Below are positions 48,007 through 59,974 of a stretch of DNA of 64,000 bases, piece by piece; the first letter of the stretch is position 1; every line of letters begins with the position of its first letter. The notes under the pieces are model-generated. The model saw only the letters and a program-made list of their open reading frames with translations, made no database searches and was not told the DNA's origin. Source of the stretch: Phoronis australis (Eukaryota > Phoronida > Phoronidae); contig NMRA01000004.1 of the NCBI GenBank assembly GCA_002633005.1, forward strand, positions 1,659,144 to 1,723,143. Reading direction: 5' to 3'. A program made the translations under genes and the position numbers.

Positions 48007-49083
48007 TTGTTTTCTCACATGAACCGTAAAAAAGATTTTTTTGCCGAAAAACTCGACGTGTCTAAAACCACTCCTTGCTAAAACTTTCAACCACATCACT
48101 CAACTTTTGTAAAAACACGCTTGCGCAATATACTAAAGTAAGTCATGAGTTATTGCATTCAGTTTTCGTAGTGAATATTCAAGTTAGAATCTAATAAACA
48201 GTCTTTGGAATTTTATTATTAAAACTTAAAAAATGTTTATAAATAACAGTCAGCAAGGCTTCCCCGCGCGTGAGCACTAAATTGACCTTGAGACAGCACA
48301 GCTAGACAGTCTCGCCGCATTCTCGAGTTCGGGCACGTCTTCCGGCGTTTGAATGAACGTGGATATGTAATTCGCCGCCGAAAATGGGTCCGTTTAAGAA
48401 GTTGTTTGCATGTGCTTTCGAATGGGAGTTCGGACAGTTGCGACACCCGATTTGTCAATCATAACCTCGCCACCTTCTCGGAATTCCGACATTGTTTGGT
48501 TGGCGCACGTTTGCTTGTTTTAGTGTTTTGCAGAGAGTAAAATGTAAGGCGTAGGGATTTCTACTTTGCACTACTTTGTGATTTGCCCATATAATATCAA
48601 AAAATACGTTCTCGGTGTTATTAACCAGTCGTATCGTAACACAATCCAGGTCATGTGAGAAGTGGATTGTGTCTTTTGTTTACTGAGATTGTCTCACATT
48701 TTTGGTCATTTGTGGTGCATGTCTTTATGCGGCTGTGCATTGAAATCCTGCAGAAAACTAACCCCCCACCCTAACAAAAATGCCGTGACCAGGTCTCCGA
48801 ACAAGATAATGTTCTGTCAAATTTTCTCTCGTCTACGAATTTCGCAATGTCTTTCTTTTCTCGGCTTCCCCGGTCCTAGGCCCCGGTCCTAGGCTGCTCG
48901 CCACGATTTCACCCTGGCGCCTGCAAATGATTTAAAGGCGCACACTGCCCACCCCCTGGCTATGATAGTTACAACGCGTGTTGATTCGAGACGACTAGAA
49001 CAACCAGGTGGCAGTCCCAGAGAGGTGATTTTAAACTTACAGTTGGTACTTTTCGCAATACATGACTAAAAACCATCAGCAAG

Positions 49084-49425
49084 ATGCTTCCACTGATATT
49101 TTTGGGTATTGCTGTGGTTACAGCTACCAATCAGAATAACAACGTCAACACTCAACGAAGCAATGATTCTTGCAAATATACTCGTTGGTAGTTCCCAGTG
49201 GCCAGTGCTCAGGATCAAACAGCGAGAATGTGACAGACCAGATCACCTCTCTCCAGCAAATGAGCAACGGTTTCCACCAGCAATTCAGGTTGCAACAAGT
49301 GTTGAACGCGAATCTTGAGCGAAAGATTGCAAGCTTGACTCAAAAGACACTCCAGCAAGCCGACCGAATAGAAGTGCTTAAAAATACTCTACGACAAAAC
49401 GGCATACAGTGTAGAAAGCATTTAG
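49084..49425 (+). pseudogene. Frameshifted first exon of a fibrinogen-related gene, copy 1
   Basis: Nearly identical to 57774-58113: same start MLPLIFLGIAVVTATNQN and same coiled-coil sequence. A two-base insertion after SCKY puts a TAG stop a few codons later (after 35 residues). The intron matches copy 2 for about 50 bases and then diverges, and no fibrinogen-domain exon follows before the retroelement. A dead duplicate. Confidence 0.88.
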
Positions 49426-50070
49426 GTTAGTTTGTAACATGGTTGAGTGGCACTGCTCTCCTATCTACTTCAGTTAAGAAAAATAAAATTTTATTTTGTT
49501 TTATTCAACTTTAGAGTTTCCTGAAAATCCAATATTTTTGAATGCCTCAATGCAAAAGTATAACATTTTGAAAACAATTGCCAACACCGTTTTGGAGAAC
49601 AGTGCACAAAGTATATTATCTGAACGTTGCAAATGAATACGATAAGGCATTACAAAGAGGACGGCCAGTGGAAGAGTGAAACATGCCAACGGGGTTTGGA
49701 TGTCAAGCACACCACACAGCGGAGGCATCTCCAACAACACTAATGTAAATATTTGGCAAAAATCCCCGTCCAATTAACTTTTATAGCACAAAACACTTGG
49801 TAAATTCTAGAGGCTAGAAGGCACAACCTTCTGAAATAGCGTCTATGGGTCTCCCTCCCACAAAATGGGCACGACGGAGTCGCTGCAATGCAATACCTGT
49901 GATATGGGTATCAAATGACGAAAAACCCTGCCCGAGACAATAAAACTTTTGCTGACCCACAACGCCACCTTGTTTGTTTATTAAGTTTGTATTGTTGGTC
50001 GTCCGAATGTGTTTGGTTTGAGCCCTTCCGGTTCCGTCTCGTATTCACAGGCGCTTGGGTTTATCGCAAA

Positions 50071-50096
50071 TGACGTCACTCAATAATATATATAAG
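50071..50096 (+). promoter_or_regulatory. CRE-like site and TATA-like box, possible LTR promoter
   Basis: TGACGTCA at 50071-50078, followed by ATATATATAAG about 8 bases later. Position just upstream of the gag remnant fits a 5' LTR. Confidence 0.4.
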
Positions 50097-50271
50097 AAAA
50101 CATAAAGGTTTGACACTCGAAATGAACGTCCTGAAGACCTATTCCAGTGCCTCACTGCTTTTTTCGAAGAAATTACTTATCGTTGGGTGTTGAATAACGC
50201 ACCATGGCGAAGCTTTCGACATCAACGAAGACATGACTCCTTTCCTCGAAAATACTATTGTGTTTTTATAG

Positions 50272-50720
50272 TTACAGCTGGTCAACCCAGGTCTACCCCA
50301 ACTTTATCACGCGGAGTTACACAGCAAGTCCCTCGCCTCCATCAAGACTGAAATTTCTAAGGCTATGAACTCACTACTTGATGAGCTTAGGGGCATCGAG
50401 GACACTCCTTTCACGCGTATAACCAGCTCTAAGACAACCCCTTCGCCGCCATAGAACCCTGTCGTGCGTCTTATGCACCACCGCCCGCTGCACTCCCTCA
50501 GACCACTTCTTGTCTCGGTGCCCGTTCCTCCCACCTGATGACAAGCACGCCTTTGTCAAAGCACGGCTGTCCACCGACGTTAACGACGCCACTGAGGAAG
50601 ACTCCCCACAAGACACAATATCTTACGACCAGTGGCCTGACTCCGCTGTCACGCTTCGCGTCTACACCGTCCAGTCTCATTATCTCGACACTTTGGTGGT
50701 CAAACCCTCGTGCATTTGAC
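50272..50720 (+). pseudogene. Retroelement gag remnant
   Basis: 50272-50451 reads PQLYHAELHSKSLASIK and on to a stop; in another frame 50510-50719 gives a zinc-knuckle-like tail, RCPFLPPDDKHAFVKARL. At least one frameshift. Confidence 0.6.
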
Positions 50721-51661
50721 ATTTATTGTGGTGCGACAGGAAACATGATTAGCGCATCGTGTACACGTTCGTTTGGCGAAAGTTCGTAAAAATTCCCAAA
50801 CCAACTTCCAGGCCGCCGGCCGATGGTACATCTACCCTACAGGTTGTGGGGGTAACTCGACTAGTCTTCACAGGTGACAAGCATCCCTTCGTTTTCGACA
50901 GTCTTGTTATCGAATCCCTTGGCGTAGATGTGTTGGCGTATTGGCAGAAACCCCATTTACGACTTACAATGACATTTCAGTACGACCTGCTCGGAAGATT
51001 ATCACGTTGGCTGACGGATCTACATACACCTAAGGCCAACCCGCAAACCAATACTCACGACCCACAGCACGGCTGTCCCACGTATTACGTGCTCCCCCTC
51101 ACACGACAGCCATATGGCCTGGTGATTGTCTTGAGTTGTATGCCTTGTCTAATTTCACCGGTTCTCAGAAGATCTTGCCATCAAACCTCGCTCCGACAGC
51201 ATTAGCCTCTATGGGTGTTTCCCAGCTATAGCCACAGCCGCAAATCTTGTCCCGACTAAGGGCAAGATTCGTTTGTTCAACAACACCGATGAACCACGAT
51301 TTTTGCAAAGAGATGAGCAGTTTTGCCAGGTGAACGCCGTGTTCACTCCTTCAGAGGTTCCAGGTAGTTCAGCTACCCTCACCCGACAGCCATACGGTCT
51401 GGTGATTGTCTTAAGTTGGAGACCCTGTCTGATTTCACCGATCCAGAAGAAGATCTTGCTATGGAACCTCGCTCCGACAGCATTAGTATCTACGGGTGTT
51501 TCCCAGCTATGGCCACAACCCGCCATTTTTTGTCCTGACTAATGACAAAATTTGCTTGTTCAACAACACTGATGAACTACAATTTTTGCGAAGAGATGAA
51601 CAGTTTTGCCAGGTGAACGCTGTGTTCACTCCTTCAGAGGTTCCAGCTGGTTCAGCCACCC
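50718..51661 (+). pseudogene. Protease remnant and linker, with tandem duplication
   Basis: GATGNMI at about 50727-50748 is the protease active-site neighbourhood, but the usual Asp-Ser-Gly reads Asp-Ile-Tyr-Cys-Gly. A segment of about 280 bp follows twice: 51097-51376 and 51377-51661. Confidence 0.6.
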
Positions 51662-52565
51662 AGTGTACCCCATCAACCCAAACTACCTTAGATCACCACC
51701 GGTTTGTCGCCGTTGTTCCGACAATATTTTGCATGCTGCAGATCAGGACAGGTTCCACGCCCTGCATCGCGAATTCGCTCACGTATTTGATCCGCAATAC
51801 CCCGGGTACAACGGCGCCGCAGGCCCGTTCGAGGCAGTCGTAAACATGGGTCCTACGCAACATCCACAGAGGAAAGGTCGCCTCCCCCAATTCTCCAAGG
51901 ACAAGCTCCTGAAATTCCAACAAAAATTCAACGAGCTGGAGCTACTAGGAGTATTCACCCGTCCAGAGGATGTTGGTATTACAGTAGAATATTTTAATCC
52001 TTCGTTTCTAGTCACGAAAGTCCACGGAGGTTTTCGTTTAGTTACAGCATTTGCAGACGTCGGCCGGTACCCCAAGCCCCAACCATCTTTCATGCCTGAC
52101 GTAGATTCCGTGCCTCGGAAGATTGCTCAATGGAAGTTCATCATCAAGACTGATCTTACGAGTGCCTATAATCAAATTCCTTTGTCACGCGATTCCATAA
52201 AATATTGTGGAGTATCCACATCTTTCCGAGGTATCCGTGTCTACGCACGTTACGCCATGAGTATGCCCGGTGCGGAAACCGCTTCTGAAGAGTTGACGTG
52301 TCGTGTATTGGGTAAGCGTTTGGAAGAAGGAGCCGTCACCAAGCTTGCCGACAACCTTTACTGTGGTGGTCAGACTATCACAGAATTAAAAAAGGTGCTG
52401 TCTGCATTGTCTACAGCCGACCTCCGTCTATCTTCTACGAAGACAGTCATAGCCCCACGACGCCCAGAAGTCCTCGGCTGGATTTGGGAGACGGGTGCTT
52501 TACAAGCTAGTTCACATCGGATAGCTGCTCTCTCGTCTTGTCCCAAACCTGGTACTGCACGTTAA
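51606..52565 (+). pseudogene. Reverse transcriptase of the Gypsy-like element
   Basis: 319 codons open. [44 protein letters not shown] (motif A with its catalytic Asp) and SMPGAE (motif B) are clear. The catalytic Asp pair of motif C reads Ala-Asp-Asn, so the second Asp is lost. The reading frame is broken after 52565. Confidence 0.85.
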
Positions 52566-52769
52566 ATGAAATCCTTCACCGCAGCCGTGCACGAAAGCTA
52601 TGTCGAGAGTCATACCTTACTGTGTTGCATCATACATCGCCCCACTTGACACCACTATATCGGGGTTCGAATAAAAAGACCGCATTACCTGGACCGTTGA
52701 GTTACATGATGCTTTCACCTCGGCCCAAAAGGCATTGCCCACGCATAAAATTATCTCTCTACCCCGACC

Positions 52770-53250
52770 GGACGATCGGTTATGGATAGTCACTGACGAT
52801 TCCGCCAAACACCCAGGCATCGCTGGTACAGCTATATCTCTCTCGTGATGACGCGCCACGTGTCTGCGGCTTCTTCAGTACAAAACTGAAATTACGTGAG
52901 GTTAATTGGCTTCCATGTGAAACTGAGGATCTCGCCATTGCTGCCTCCGTAACACATTTTAGCCCCTATCTGATTCAGGCAGCACGTCCTGCTATCATAC
53001 CTACAGACAGCAAGCCTTTTGTACAAGCTTTCGAGAAACTCTGCAGAGGCGAATTTTTAGTCAATCCTCGTGTTCTGTCCACCGTTTCTCACTATCAGTC
53101 TATCGTTCGTTACGTATCTGGTGCCACTAACATCGTCTCCGACTTTGTGAGCGGCCAAAGCCCAGAGTGCACCGACGCTTTTTGCCAAGTGTGCCATTTC
53201 GTAAACGCTCTGGAAGATTGTGTGGTGTTCTGTGCGACTGCTGGCGAGGT
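52770..53250 (+). pseudogene. RNase H domain of the Gypsy-like element
   Basis: LWIVTDDSAKHPGIAGTAI starts the domain; CETEDLAIAA, IIPTDSKPFVQAF and NIVSDFVSG supply the other acidic positions, so the D-E-D-D set is present. In a different frame from the RT. Confidence 0.8.
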
Positions 53251-53378
53251 CCTTCAGGGAAAACACAAACTTCCCTTCACCACGAGATCATCGTGGTTAT
53301 CCATTCAGTCCGAGTCTCCTGAGTTACGGCGAGTACACTCTCATCTCACCAAGGGACGCGGCCCTCAAAGAAAGTAAC

Positions 53379-53609
53379 CAATACTCGAGATGTTAAACGC
53401 TATCTCAACGTCGCCACTATTGCGTCAGATGGTTTACGTGTAGTTCGTCGAGACAAGCCTCTCGTAGCTCGTGAACAACGCATTATCAATCCACGTTCCA
53501 CCTTGGACGGCTTACTCACGGCATTTGACTTACTGTTGGATCACCCCACAAAACAGCTTTTTAGTAGCAGCGCGTCTACAATTGTGTTATCTTTAAATCT
53601 TCACCGGTG
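53379..53609 (+). pseudogene. Integrase N-terminal fragment
   Basis: TRDVKRYLNVATIASDGL, INPRSTLDGLLTAFDLLLDH and then a stop at 53607-53609; the catalytic core is missing. Confidence 0.65.
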
Positions 53610-54078
53610 ACAATGTGGCCGGTTGAACATGATTTTCAGTTTAGCAAAAGTCGCCATGTTGCCCAACGTGAATTGTGAGCAATTTAAGCACTCAATAAGT
53701 TGCATCTGCGTGATTAGAATCTAAAGTGAACTCTTGGATTGTACAGAATGGTAGGTAAGGATGTGTGTCACTAAATTTTACTGTTGAAATGTTTGTGAAA
53801 ACAATTTTTAAGCACTTTTAAACTCGTAACCTACGGCGCTGGCATCCAAGAAGGCAGAACCGATCAAACCAGTAAAGTAGGCTTTTCTCTTCAAATAGTG
53901 CACGAATCGGAATGTTTCATTTGAAGACACATGAATTATTTGTTACCCGAGGGCTTCAACTTTTTTGATATTAGTTCAAGGCAAATTTGTCATCACCTGT
54001 GACTGCGGTCAATTATGGACGCTAATGGGTGAAATGGTGTATGGATACGTCACACACTATTATGGTCACTAAAATGTT

Positions 54079-54948
54079 GATTCTCATTAATTATTTCTTT
54101 TGAAACCATTTTAAATGTAATGAAATCACAAAAATCGTTTATAAAGTGCAGAATACACGATTTTGGGACATTTTAGAATAAAATATGAAAAAAGCCCATT
54201 CGAGAGATTTTTTAAGATCTATCCATAAACATATCTTTCAATGTCCAAAGCCCCGCAAACTGGCTTGTAGAAGCACTTGAGTGACACCCACTTTTAACAC
54301 TAAAAAGTGCCTCCGAATTCATCTCCCCTGTCGTTTTAATGCAATGAAAGTATTAATATCAATTTTATTTGGTAGTCCTTATGTCCCAATTCCTAATCCC
54401 ATTAGGTGATTTCTCTCATTGCATGCAATTTAACTGTTTTATATATTGGAAAATTGCTGTTTTCGGTATGCAAAACATGTCATTTTCTTCGTGAACATTT
54501 GAAGGCCTACAGGTAAAACATTAAGAAGTCAGTATGTGCAAAATTGGTGATTTTTGTATCAGAGCCACACCACGATCACATCCACAAAGTTTAAACTGAA
54601 TCTGTAAGATCATCACTATAGTGAATTTTTGATTTTCTAATGGAATGGCTTCTAACAGTTGTATGAAAAATTGACTACGACTTAAAGTTTGTTTTCTTGT
54701 TAGTCTATTGCATTTAACAGAAGAGCGGTAGCACCTTCTCTCTGGCGGTTGTCTATGATGCAATGTGATACTTGTAAGTCGCCCTTATGCAAGTATTTGT
54801 ATACGCTTTTTGGGATTGGAATGGATTAGGTTATGATTATCTGATCGACAACGACATCTTTGACCTAATTATTGTAATAACGTTTGTCTGTATTACTCAA
54901 CAAAGCAATATCAAGCTGATACTTAGTCTTATTCAATATTTTCTTGAA
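54079..54948. other. Spacer between duplication units
   Basis: AT-rich noncoding sequence with no recognisable element or gene. Confidence 0.5.
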
Positions 54949-57773
54949 TTCTGGTTCATTTCAGTGGTACCTTGTTAGGTGTAGGAGTTAAACTCCAAGA
55001 ACCGTAGAAATATATAATTTTTAGCACTTTAATCCGCTTTTGACGCGAACGCTGTGCACCGCCATCGAAATATCATACCCGACCGTCTGATCGGCCCGAG
55101 CCTGTTTCTTGCACACCACTTCTTCGTCAACAATACTTTTCAAACAACGATCTTAAAAATCATTTGCTATTCTTGGAATTCTTTAGGGGAAAAGTGTCAG
55201 TTGATATTTTCATTGTTAGCAAACCATAGGGAATATTGTATTTGTGCAATTTACAAATAGTGGTCTTCAAGCTCTTCATACATCATCTTTTCGATGACGG
55301 TCCATTATATTGTGTTTGTTTGTTTAGATTGTCTAAGAAGATTTTGTGTTGTTTGTACTGTATGTCTTGATGCCTCTGTGCTTCACATAAAAATGCCATG
55401 CGGTTTACTCGACTAATTTAAAACTTTATCTATCTTATTTATAGTTGACACTGTCGGGGGAAGGGACAATTGTCTCGGGCAATCGATCCAAGTGAAGAGC
55501 CATCTGAAAGAGGGACGCCTTAACATGGAAGGTTTCATCATTAAGAGTGGACAGTAAAGCCATCACTGGGTGACCCTCTAAGAAGTAGCCTTCCTTAGCA
55601 TAAAAGATAACACGATTTTACAAAAACAGGATAAGAAAGCCAATTGATGTCATCGGTGCCCCACTCCCCTTCCTGAGCGGACACTTAAGAAGAATTAAAT
55701 AAATTTAAAATGATGCTCATGGATGCTATGAAATGGTCCCTTGTATGGGCTGGGGCACTTGAATATGGAAAATATATTTAAAAAAACAGGAAATGATCTA
55801 CCAACAGAGCCTGTATCCGTCAGGTTTTCAATTTACATCAAGTTAAATACATGTTCAAAAAAGGAAAAAGACAGACCGACAGATGACTCCACCATCACTT
55901 GCTAGAGAGGGTCTTTGTGTTCAGTTGTGCATTCCCTGCTACACATTCTGCTCAGGCTCTGAACTTCACAAGGATAGGTCAATTAGATACAGGTTCCCGG
56001 TTTGTTTACACAACTGGTAACTTGACCCTGGGCGATGACACCTGTACGCCCGGTCACAGTCATTATTAAATGTGCCGAGAATGCGAATGTTTCTCACACA
56101 CAATACCGCTAGCTTTTTTTCTTGATATAGTGTGATTTGATGTCGTAGTTTTGTTTTGTGCACTGCGAGGGGTCCAATAACAAAAATTCCAAATATCGAT
56201 GGGCAGCTTTACTTCTTTGTTGAGGAAGTTGAAATTTGGCATGCTAATGCCTAACAATTTTGAGAAAATCAAAGGGCTAGTATGCAAAATTTTGATGTGA
56301 CAACTATTTAAAAAAAAGTCACCCATCAAATCTAATTCCAAAAGGAATGAAATAAATACCTTGTATGTAGTACCATTCGTTACAAATAAACTTTGGTAGT
56401 TACAAAAGACCATTCATTTATACTTTCAAATTTTATAAATGTTGAATATTTCATTAAAATAGAATGCTACAATTTTAGATAATTGTACATGTCATTATCA
56501 GCACGTACTCGCCCAAAATAATTCCTATAAGCATATGAAAGAGAAAAATGTATTTGCTTTGCGTACGTTAGGCTAATACAATGTCTGCGGGAATGTGTAC
56601 CTTGCTTTAGTATCGATATGCGGGCGTATCTTCGGAAAATGCGAGTCGATTTTTGACAAAAATACCGTTGTAGTCGACTTAAGCTAATTTACAATTAATT
56701 TTCAAAATCAAAATGACAAAAGTGCAAAAGTGGAAATAACCGAATGCTCAGGAACATTCAACTCACGGACGGCCGACGGCTTATCACTGGTGGAAATCAT
56801 ACACATCATACACTAAGCCGAAACGTACACATTATCCAAGACACCACTGCTAGCTTACTTGTAATGAGGCTGTCCATAGTAAACGTACCCAGTTTGCGGG
56901 CGCATAAGTCAAGACTCTGATCTAAGCGGAATGAAATTGTCTTCTGGGATTTAACAATCTGAATAACATTGCCCTGAAAAGCATGATAATTTTTGTGAAC
57001 TTTTGAGAAATGTGTGTCCTGCCTCCCGTCCAGTAACGCTAGGACCTCGCTAAAAAGCAAGACTTTGCGAGATTACGTGAGATGCTGCCGTGTATTTCAC
57101 ACGTGAGTTTGGCTAGACTTTAGCTTGGTCTTAGAGTAGGTCCTAGCGTTGCTGAACGCACGCCCGTTTAAGAGCACATTTTAAGTGCTTTTCACGATTT
57201 ATATAGTAATGCAGAAATTTATTCCTCCAAACAAAAATGCCGTGACTAGTCCCCCGAAAAGTATAAATCCAGCACCGGTAGTTAGTTAAAAGGATACCAA
57301 ACCCTGTTTTGGCCTATTAACAGATACTACAAACGACTTTCCTATCCAGTTCTCTGAATCAAAATAATGCTCTGTAACCCTCAAAAATTTTTAGGAAAAT
57401 TTGAAAACCCTTTTCAAAGTCTGCCAAACGGGGAAGCGTGAACTACACTTTTAACGATTTACTCGGTAACTGTGGGAAAAGACCACCCATCAAGGATCAT
57501 GATGTCCAATTTGTGAGATAGGGGGTGTGGGTTTTTAGTTGAATTTCGCAATGTCTTTGTTTTCTCGGCTGACTCGGTGCTACATCTATGCCGCTCGCCA
57601 CGATTTCACCCTGAAGCTTCATTGTAAATTATTTAGGGGGCACACTGCCCCCCGACCATAATTATAACGCCTGCTGATACGAGACGAGAACTACCAGATG
57701 GCTGCCCCAGGGAGGTTATTTAACACATGCAGTCGCCACTTTTCACATTACACGACTAACAACCATCAACAAC

Positions 57774-58113
57774 ATGCTTCCACTGATATTTTTGGGTATT
57801 GCTGTGGTTACAGCTACCAATCAGAATAACAACGTCAACACTCAACGAAGCAATGATTCTTGCAAGTATACGTTGGTAGTTCCCAGTGGCCAGTGCTCAG
57901 GATCAGACAGCAAGAAGGTGACAGACCAGATCACCTCTCTCCAGCTAATGAGCAACGGCTTCCACCAGCAATTCAGGTTGCAACAAGTGTTGAACACGAA
58001 TCTTGAGCGAAAGATTGCAAGCTTGACCCAAAAGACACTTCAGCAAGCCGACCGAATAGAAGTGCTTGAAAATACTCTACGACAAAACGGCATACAATAT
58101 AGAAAGCATTTAG
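57774..58113 (+). CDS. Fibrinogen-related gene exon 1: signal peptide and coiled coil
   Basis: Residues 1-113. Hydrophobic start LPLIFLGIAVVTA, then two Cys, then heptad-rich sequence such as LERKIASLTQKTLQQADRIE. The same ATG and context occur in copy 1. Confidence 0.88.
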
Positions 58114-59624
58114 GTTAGTTTGTAAGATGGTTGAGTGGCACTGCTCTCCTATCTAATTCAGTTAAGAAAAATAACGTTTTGAATTTGACCACTTTCCATT
58201 ATAAATCTTCTTGATAGAATACATTTCTTATCGATTTTGACCACCCTGGTGCGAGCCAACTTATTGCGCGTAGTATAGGCGAATTCGTTTAGTTTGTAAT
58301 GACTGCAGTCCACAGGCTTGAACGTTGTTTTTGATTAAGAGCTTCACAGTGTTCCAAAATAGTTTGGTATTCTGCATAAAAAAATTCAATAGGCTTCTAA
58401 GTTCGCGTTTTTGTCGGCATTCCGAAACCACCAGCCCATGAGCCTATAGACGGGGACACAATTACAAATTTATACTACTTGAAGGGGTTTTACCTGAACA
58501 ATGTGAGCTAAGCGACTTCAGCTCTTTTCGTTTTCCATTATCATGTAAAGCTGACTTCGACTTGTTCTTACTGAGAGAACAAGCGGTTTCCTATCGATAG
58601 CCACTGCTCGATCCGTTGGCTCACAGAATGACCAGCTTATTGCATGTGGTATAGCTTAAGCCAACTCATTTTGTTTTGTCATGACTTCAAGAGCTTCACA
58701 TTGCTTCAAACAGTTCGTGTTCCGCATAAAATTTTCCCGAAGGCTTAAACTTCACGTTTTTGTAAAAGTAGGCTAGCCTAACGGCAATTTCCGAAACCTC
58801 GGGGCCATAGGGAACACTATTAGAAATTTCTACTATTGGCAAGGTTTTCAACAATAGTCAGTGTGAGCTAAGCGACTTCACACTATTGGGAATTACCGGT
58901 GGGGATTCCATACTGTTTTCACGTGGCTCATCCACAGAACGCTCTTAGTAGCCAACTACTCTGATTTGACCTTTTTCACCTTCCAGACTGCGCTGAACTC
59001 CGTTTGGCTGGACAAAAAACTGATAGCGTGTACAATATCACACTTGAGCATGCGTTGTCACCGATCAGTGTTTGGTGCGACATGTCGACAGGTCACGGAG
59101 GATGGACAGTAATTCAACGACGACAGGACGGTTCAGTTTACTTCTATCGCGACTGGGATGACTACAAGAAGGGATTTGGCATGGCAGACGGCGAATATTG
59201 GCTCGGAAATGATAATATCTTCCATCTTACAAACCAGAAAAAATATTTGCTTAGAATAGATTTATGGGATTTTGACGGCAACCACTTCGTAGCGGAATAC
59301 GACGATTTCTATATCGAAAATGAACTTCATAAGTACAAGTTACACGTAGGATCCTATAACGGTACGGCTGGTGATGCCATGACGTATCACAACAATAGGG
59401 TATTTTCCACAAAATATCGCGACGCTACTAATTCATGCGCGTTCTCATACAAGGGAGGGTTTTGGTACAACGGCTGTGCGTACGCAAATCTGAATGGCAA
59501 CTATCATCACGACAGCAAATACGTGGGAAATGACGCAGTGTTCTGGTACCAACTAAATAATAAGCACAAAGCGCTCAAGAAAGTCGAGATGAAAGTGAGA
59601 CCTATGACGTTTCACAAAAAATAA
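57774..59624 (+). CDS. Secreted fibrinogen-related protein, angiopoietin-like layout (2 exons)
   Basis: Exon 1 is 57774-58113, exon 2 58987-59624; donor GTTAGT and acceptor TTCCAG join in phase 1 to make Asp of the DCAEL start of the domain. 325 residues: signal peptide (1 to about 15), a short Cys segment SCKYTLVVPSGQCS that recalls the N-terminus of angiopoietins, a coiled coil (about 45-105), then a fibrinogen C-terminal domain (about 114-325). The four domain cysteines are present (DCAE, WCDM, NSCAF, NGCAY), as are GGWTVIQRR and NLNG. The calcium loop is shortened. Family members are extracellular lectins or receptor ligands; which applies here is not known. No polyadenylation signal is visible because a gap follows. 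Confidence 0.9.
58987..59624 (+). CDS. Fibrinogen-related gene exon 2: whole fibrinogen C-terminal domain
   Basis: Residues 114-325 in a single exon, ending TFHKK and TAA. WTVIQRRQDGSVYFYRDWDD, YWLGNDNIFHLT and DLWDFDGNHFVAEYDDF fix the family. Confidence 0.92.
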
Positions 59625-59637
59625 TGTACTATTATGT

Positions 59638-59886
59638 NNNNNNNNNNNNNNNNNNNNNNNNNNNNNNNNNNNNNNNNNNNNNNNNNNNNNNNNNNNNNNN
59701 NNNNNNNNNNNNNNNNNNNNNNNNNNNNNNNNNNNNNNNNNNNNNNNNNNNNNNNNNNNNNNNNNNNNNNNNNNNNNNNNNNNNNNNNNNNNNNNNNNNN
59801 NNNNNNNNNNNNNNNNNNNNNNNNNNNNNNNNNNNNNNNNNNNNNNNNNNNNNNNNNNNNNNNNNNNNNNNNNNNNNNNNNNNNNN
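59638..59886. other. Assembly gap (249 N) next to a poly-G run
   Basis: Gap directly followed by 14 G. It begins 13 bases after the stop of the fibrinogen-related gene. Confidence 0.99.
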
Positions 59887-59974
59887 GGGGGGGGGGGGGA
59901 GGAGACAAGGGGGCCATGGCCCCCTAAAATTCTTCCATATAGCATTTGGCAGTTCGGGGTGCGGATTGCTGACT

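Larger units (their letters stand above)
50060..53611 (+). mobile_element. Gypsy-like LTR retrotransposon remnant, copy 1 (gag, protease, RT, RNase H)
   Basis: Order on the plus strand: possible LTR promoter (about 50071-50096), gag fragment, altered protease motif, linker with an internal duplication, reverse transcriptase, RNase H, and the first part of integrase, cut off at about 53611. Many frameshifts. The 3' flank is shared with copy 2. No second LTR found. Confidence 0.8.
47684..54078 (+). repeat. Tandem duplication unit, copy 1
   Basis: Shares colinear blocks with copy 2: 47684-47840 with 54949-55150, 48830-49483 with 57540-58176, retroelement 50840-51302 with 59975-60424, and 53612-54078 with 62712-63203. 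Between the blocks the copies differ by insertions and deletions. Segments without shared sequence, such as 49484-50060, show no recognisable gene. Confidence 0.85.

Noticed and set aside
54787-54978. Hydrophobic short open frame near 54.8 kb
   Set aside because: 63 codons in AT-rich spacer with no homology.
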